From Rugalucina vietnamica (lineage: Eukaryota; Mollusca; Bivalvia; Lucinida; Lucinidae): a stretch of DNA of 64,000 nucleotides. The DNA is taken from the NCBI GenBank assembly GCA_964017185.1, contig OZ024870.1:55740312-55804311 (forward strand). Direction: 5' to 3'. Of the stretch, positions 50,401 to 56,400 are shown piece by piece; within the stretch, counting starts at the first letter, position 1, and every line of letters begins with the position of its first letter. The translations under genes and the position numbers were made by a program. The notes below the pieces were generated by a model that was given only the letters and a program-made list of their open reading frames with translations, was not told the origin of the DNA and made no database searches.

Positions 50401-53400
50401 GGGGTATACCGTTTTCAAGTTGCCCGTCTGTGTGTGCGTCCGTCCATCCGTAACACTTTTGTTTCTTTAATATCTTGTAGACCATTGATGGAATTTCATG
50501 AAATTTTGCATGCATCTTGATATTTATGAGGCAAATACTTCAAGGCAAAATAAAGATCTAGGGGCCCATCCTCTTAGAGTTATTCCCCTTTATAATTCTG
50601 TATGGCTTTTGTATACAGGGTAGAAATTGTCCATCCTATACTAAAGCAAGACACATTAACTCACTAGAGTCCTGGTTAATACCCAGAAAACTGTGGATTC
50701 ATTCCGACATGACTGAAAAATTGTTGACTGGGACGCTAAACATCAAAACAACCAATACAACCAAATATTTAAATATACAACATTATTTACATGTAAAAGT
50801 TGAAAAATTTGCTGTTGAAATCAGTTGTTAGCATTTTGACGTTTATGAGCAAGATAAACTTCAGTCTCCGCTGAAGTTAGCATGAAAAAAGTTGAGCTGC
50901 ATGGGAAAACCAACAATCATCATAGGTGAAAACAAAGACACAGATCAGCTTCGCAGTAACTGCGAAGCTGATCAGCGCCTTTATTTTGGCTACACGGATA
51001 GTACAATATCTCTACTTATTTAATCCAAAATTTCCAGCCTCTATCCGTCTTCTGTGACTGTACAGCCCTGTTTGTGTCAGACATGGTCGGAACCCAAATT
51101 GTTGGTTTTCTCATACACAGGCTCAGTTTTATAACCTTGGGGCCTTATCAGAAACCCTGAACACAGTTTTTCTCCTCCCAAAATTCTCACTTCATTTGTA
51201 CACCTTTGTTTCAGAATCAAAGCTTCCCGACACAGCATGTGAAAAAAGTTACATGTATGAAGCTGCAGAGAAGGCCAATATGTGTTTCTCGCCATTCTAC
51301 AGTCTAAATTCCTTTGTTTTCTTTGATAAAGTAAATAATGTGAACAACTATATGAGTGCTGATGGGCAGAAGAAGTTGAAATGCAGGTGGGTTTTATAAG
51401 TAAAACGTGCCCATTAAAAGTATACACCCTTATATAGTAAAACTGGGGTTTACAGGGGTATACCTATTTTTCTTATTTTTGATCCCAACTAGGTTGTGGG
51501 TACTCATTAGAACCACCTCACCTAGGCGGTTGTTTTCTGTACCCACAATCAATGTTTTTAGCAAAATATTAAAAATATTGAAATATTTCCATTGAAATTT
51601 TCAGTTTTTACATCCGTGAAAAAATCTCCATACATTGCATAGGCAAGTTTTCGTAATGTGTATCAACATTATGAAAATACTCAATACTCAGATTTTTCAT
51701 ACAGTTGTAAAAATTCAAAATTTTCAGTTAATAAAAATATTTGATATGGTGACTAATGTTAATCCTGACTTGATAAAGCAAACCACCCATATAAGGATCG
51801 GGGGAAATGCTTCTACAGTTTAACCTCATTATAATTATATTTTAAAACAACGTGCTTTTATAGCCAACGGTGTAAAAACATGTTATATTGTGCAACAATT
51901 TCACTGGGTGAATAAGTGTGATGTTACTTTGCACTAATTCAATATCATTTGTGACATCAACTATCCCATCAAGCACGGTTAGACGGTGTAACATTGCTTT
52001 AGCGCATAACAAACTTAATAAATTTGTGAAAATACCCACATTACATTCAAATATTTGGGGGGATATCTACAATGCAGTGGGGGAAAGCTGAACGAGATCG
52101 GAGGTTTCAGCAAATTTCATTCCGTTTATTGTGTGTTAGAATCAAAATAGATCAGTTATGCGTGTGAATTGTTGAGTGATATATCTCTGTCGGTTAGTTG
52201 TAAGAATATAAATCACTCACACTACATGCTTGTGATTTGATCTTCTTTACAACTGACCTCCAAACAGTGAATTATTACTCAACAGTTCACTGCTAGAGCT
52301 GATCTATTTCTTAAATATACCTTCTAAGTTTAGAAATTTATAAATATTTTTTCAGTGTTTTTGAAGAGCACCTGAAATGCTACTTGAGTAAAGTACCCAC
52401 CACTTCTACAGGGGCTACGTGCAAGCCTGCGCAGATTGCCACAGCAGCAGCACAGGCTGCTCATATGGCCTTCGACTTACAATTTCAGAGACAGGGTATA
52501 GCGGAATTGTCTTTCGACAACTGTGTAGGTATGTATCATTATATCCCTCAAGATTCTGAAATGAGCCGTGTCATGAAAAATAAAGAATGTGGCTCTGAAC
52601 AGGTCTGACACAAACCGAGCTGTTTAAGCACAGAAGATGGCTAGAGACTGGAAAAGTTTGATTTAGAAGAGAAATTGTACTATCCTTGTAGCGAAAATCA
52701 AAGGCAATCAGCTTCACAGTTACTGCGAAGGTGATCTGCGCCTTTTTTTTCACAAATACAGAAGGTTGGTTTTCTCATGACGCAGCTCAATAAGTCTTTC
52801 ACTAGTAATGGTGCAATCATACTAAAATTAAGCACAATAATGAATACTGTATGTTCGGAAATTTTTGTGTGACTTTTATTTTGTGAATTTTCCGATTCCG
52901 AATTATTAACAAGTTCTTGAATTCGCGAGCGAGTACTCATACAGTCTATAAAGCTTATAGTTACTCTTTACTAGCAAGAACTTTGCATTCTCATGAACAT
53001 TTCTGTTATTAGCTCACCTGAGCCGAAGGCTCACAGGTGAGCTTATAGTATACCCATGCTCCGGCGTCCGTCCGGCGTCCGTCCGTCCGTTGTTCACAAT
53101 TTCAAAGATCTTCTCCTCTGAAACCGCTTGGCTAATCAAAGCCAAACTTCATGTGGAGCATCCTTAGGAAGGGGGAACGAAAGTATATTTTTATGGTCCA
53201 GGTCACATGACCAAGATGGCAGCCATGGCTATAAATAGCAAAAACCTTTAAAAATCTTCTTCTCCGGAACCAGTGGGTCGATTTCCACGAAACTTGATAT
53301 GTATTATCAGGGACGCGGGCCCATCATAGTTTATATAAATCATCACCCTAGGATGACCTTGACCTATTTTACGGCAAGGTCAACTTAGGTTGCCAATGCA

Positions 53401-56400
53401 TTTGAATGGGAAAAAATGGTAAAATGCTATTTAATGGGTAAAACTTACTGGGAATAGGCAAATGGACAGAAGATTAATGTTAATGGAAAATTTTAGCCCC
53501 TGGGGGATTGTCTGCCCCTGCCCCGGGGCTATTTACATGTATATTTCCATAATAATGAAACATCTTCTCCCCTGAAACCGCTTGGCCAATCAAAGCCAAA
53601 CTTCATATGGAGCATCCTTGGGAAGGGGGAAAGAAAGTTTATATAAATGGTCAAGGTCACATCACCAAGATGGCTGCCATGGCTATAAATAGAAAAAAAA
53701 ACTTTAAAAATCTTCTTCTCCAGAACCAGAAGGCCAATGATTTTGAAACTTGGTGTGAATAGAAGCATTAGTGACTGGAGCTCTACAAAGTATATATAAA
53801 TCATGACCCTGGGATGACCTTGACATATTTTACGGCAAGGTCAACATAGGTCGCTCATGCATTTGAATGGGGAAAAGTGTTAAAATGTAATTTGTAGGGA
53901 AAAACTTGCAGGAAATGGGCAAATGGACTTAAGATTGATGATTCTGAAAAAATTTGGACCCCAGGGGTCTGTCTGCCCCAACCCCGGGGCAATATACATG
54001 TACATGTATATTGTAGTGATATTCAAAGATCTTCTTCTCTGAAACTGCTTGGCCAATCAAAGCCAAACTTTATGTGGAGGATCGTTAAGAAGGGGCGATG
54101 AAAATTTGTATAAATGATGAAAGTCACATGACCAAGATGGCTGTGATGGCTATAAATAGCAAAAACATTTAAAAATCTTCTTCTCCAGAACCAGAAGGCC
54201 TAAGAACCAGAAGGCCTATGATTTTGAAACTTGGCATGAAGCATCAGGCAATGGAGCTCTACAAAGTTTATATAAATTGTGACCTTTTCATGACCTTGAC
54301 CTATTTTACGGCAAGGTTAACTTAGGTCACCCATGCATTTGAATGGGGAAAATTGTTAAAATGTCATTTGAAGGGCAAAACTTGCTGTAAATTGGCAAAT
54401 GAACTAAAGTTTTATGATTTGAAAAAGAAATTGACTCTAGGGCTTACTCTGACCCGGCCCTGTGGTTATATACATGTATATTACTATTCTAGTCAACCAA
54501 GTTTATTGGTATATATCTCAGGTTTCAGGTGAGCGTTTACAGGACCATTGGTCCTCTGGTATTTGAGCCATGCCATATGAATAAAAAATCTGTATACTAT
54601 AGTCCAACTTTTTTCGCAGCTATTTATTTTCGTGTTTTTGTCACTGGGGACATTTTTGCGGCGATTTATTTTTGCGGATTGCAAAATCCATAAAAATAGT
54701 TTTTGTGATTTTCGGTGCTCTTGTGCATAAAAGTTTTGTTTGGTGCAAATCTTCTTCATGTCACAATTCTGTATAATACAATAGGGCTTGAGTGCTTGTG
54801 TGTTGCATCGTGTACATATTTTGTTTAAATTTTTCCAAAGAGTGTGAATAATACTAATACTTTGGAGAAGAATCATTTACTGATAATTTGCATAATGATG
54901 CATGAGAATTACAAACATACATGTTCGTAATTATTTGGTTTATACACAACATAAGATCGATTGTGCTTCATGATTTATTACAAAACAAAAACCTTAAACT
55001 ACTGATCTAAGAAGTAAATTAATACTATTTATGATCACTAATCTACGATTGAGAATATCATTTTCATAAAACTACAACTACATTCATATCAATAAACATA
55101 CAAAAATAATACAGAAACATTTGGCTCCTATGGGCACTGCTCACAAGATATGCTTTCTAAGTTATAATGTTACTGATGCCTTTTTTTACTCCTTACCCCT
55201 GTTTACTAAACATGTCAGACATGTGCATAATACTTTTCTTTTGAGAGACAGCTAGGATGGGCAAAATGATTGCCCATGCAATGTGCAAGTGCCCAAGGAA
55301 CTGATCCCTGGACACAGACTGTGTAGGCCAAAGAACTGATCTTTGGCAAGGAACTGATCCTTGTGTGTTAAATATCGGTATGCAGCTACCAAGGAAATGC
55401 TTCCTTGGACACAAACTGCGTAGACCATGAAACTGATCCATGGCCACCAAAGAACTGATCTCTGGCAGGAACTGATCCCTAGCAGTTTGTGATGCGATCG
55501 GCCCGGTATGCAACTACCAAGGAAATGCTTCCTTGGACACGAACTGTGTAGACCAAGAAACTGATCCTTGGCCACCAAAGAACTGATCTCTGGCAGGAAC
55601 TGATCCCTAACAGTTCGTGTAGTGATCGGTCACTTGAAGAATGATATTGTTATGACTGATATGCAAAGCAAGGGAGATAACATGGAAATTGGTCATTGAC
55701 AAAGGCACACATCTGCAGAGTCCACATTTAAATGCATGAATGCTTATATATAAGCATTGGAAATAGAAGATGGTTATCTTTTGGGGGAATAAAAAGTAAG
55801 AAGGTCTTAATTGTGAGCAGCACCATTATGAATTTTTAACTAATAAATTCTCAAAACAATAGACTCATTTAAATAGACTCATTAGCCTGTTATAGGCACA
55901 GAGTTTTACCTGGAATCTATACATATATGTAAAAGCAATACAAAGCATGTATTTCCAATTCTATCTATCATTGGAGGTGCTGGGGTTTGGATGGTGGGAT
56001 AGCCAGAAGAATTAATGTTTTCACTACAGCTCCAATTTACAGACTGACCAGAAAATAGAGTAATCTCTTGTTGCTAATTGCTGTAGATACATGATTTTTT
56101 ACATAACTGACCTTGATAGTACAATCTTTCCATTTGTTTCTTTGAGAAGCATCAGTCATTAACATCAATAGAAAAGCAATCATGTCTAATTGATTACCAT
56201 CCCTTATGGTCTTATCAAAGCCATCAATACACTATTACACCTAGGGTGCATAATTGAAGATGCTGGCATCTGATTAAGTACCCACTATACTCTTAAAGAT
56301 ATCACTGCATTCTTAAAATTGGTATAGTTTCAAATAGCTCATAATTATATTAAAAATTTGTGTATAAACTTCAATTATTATAAATTGACATTTTATACAC

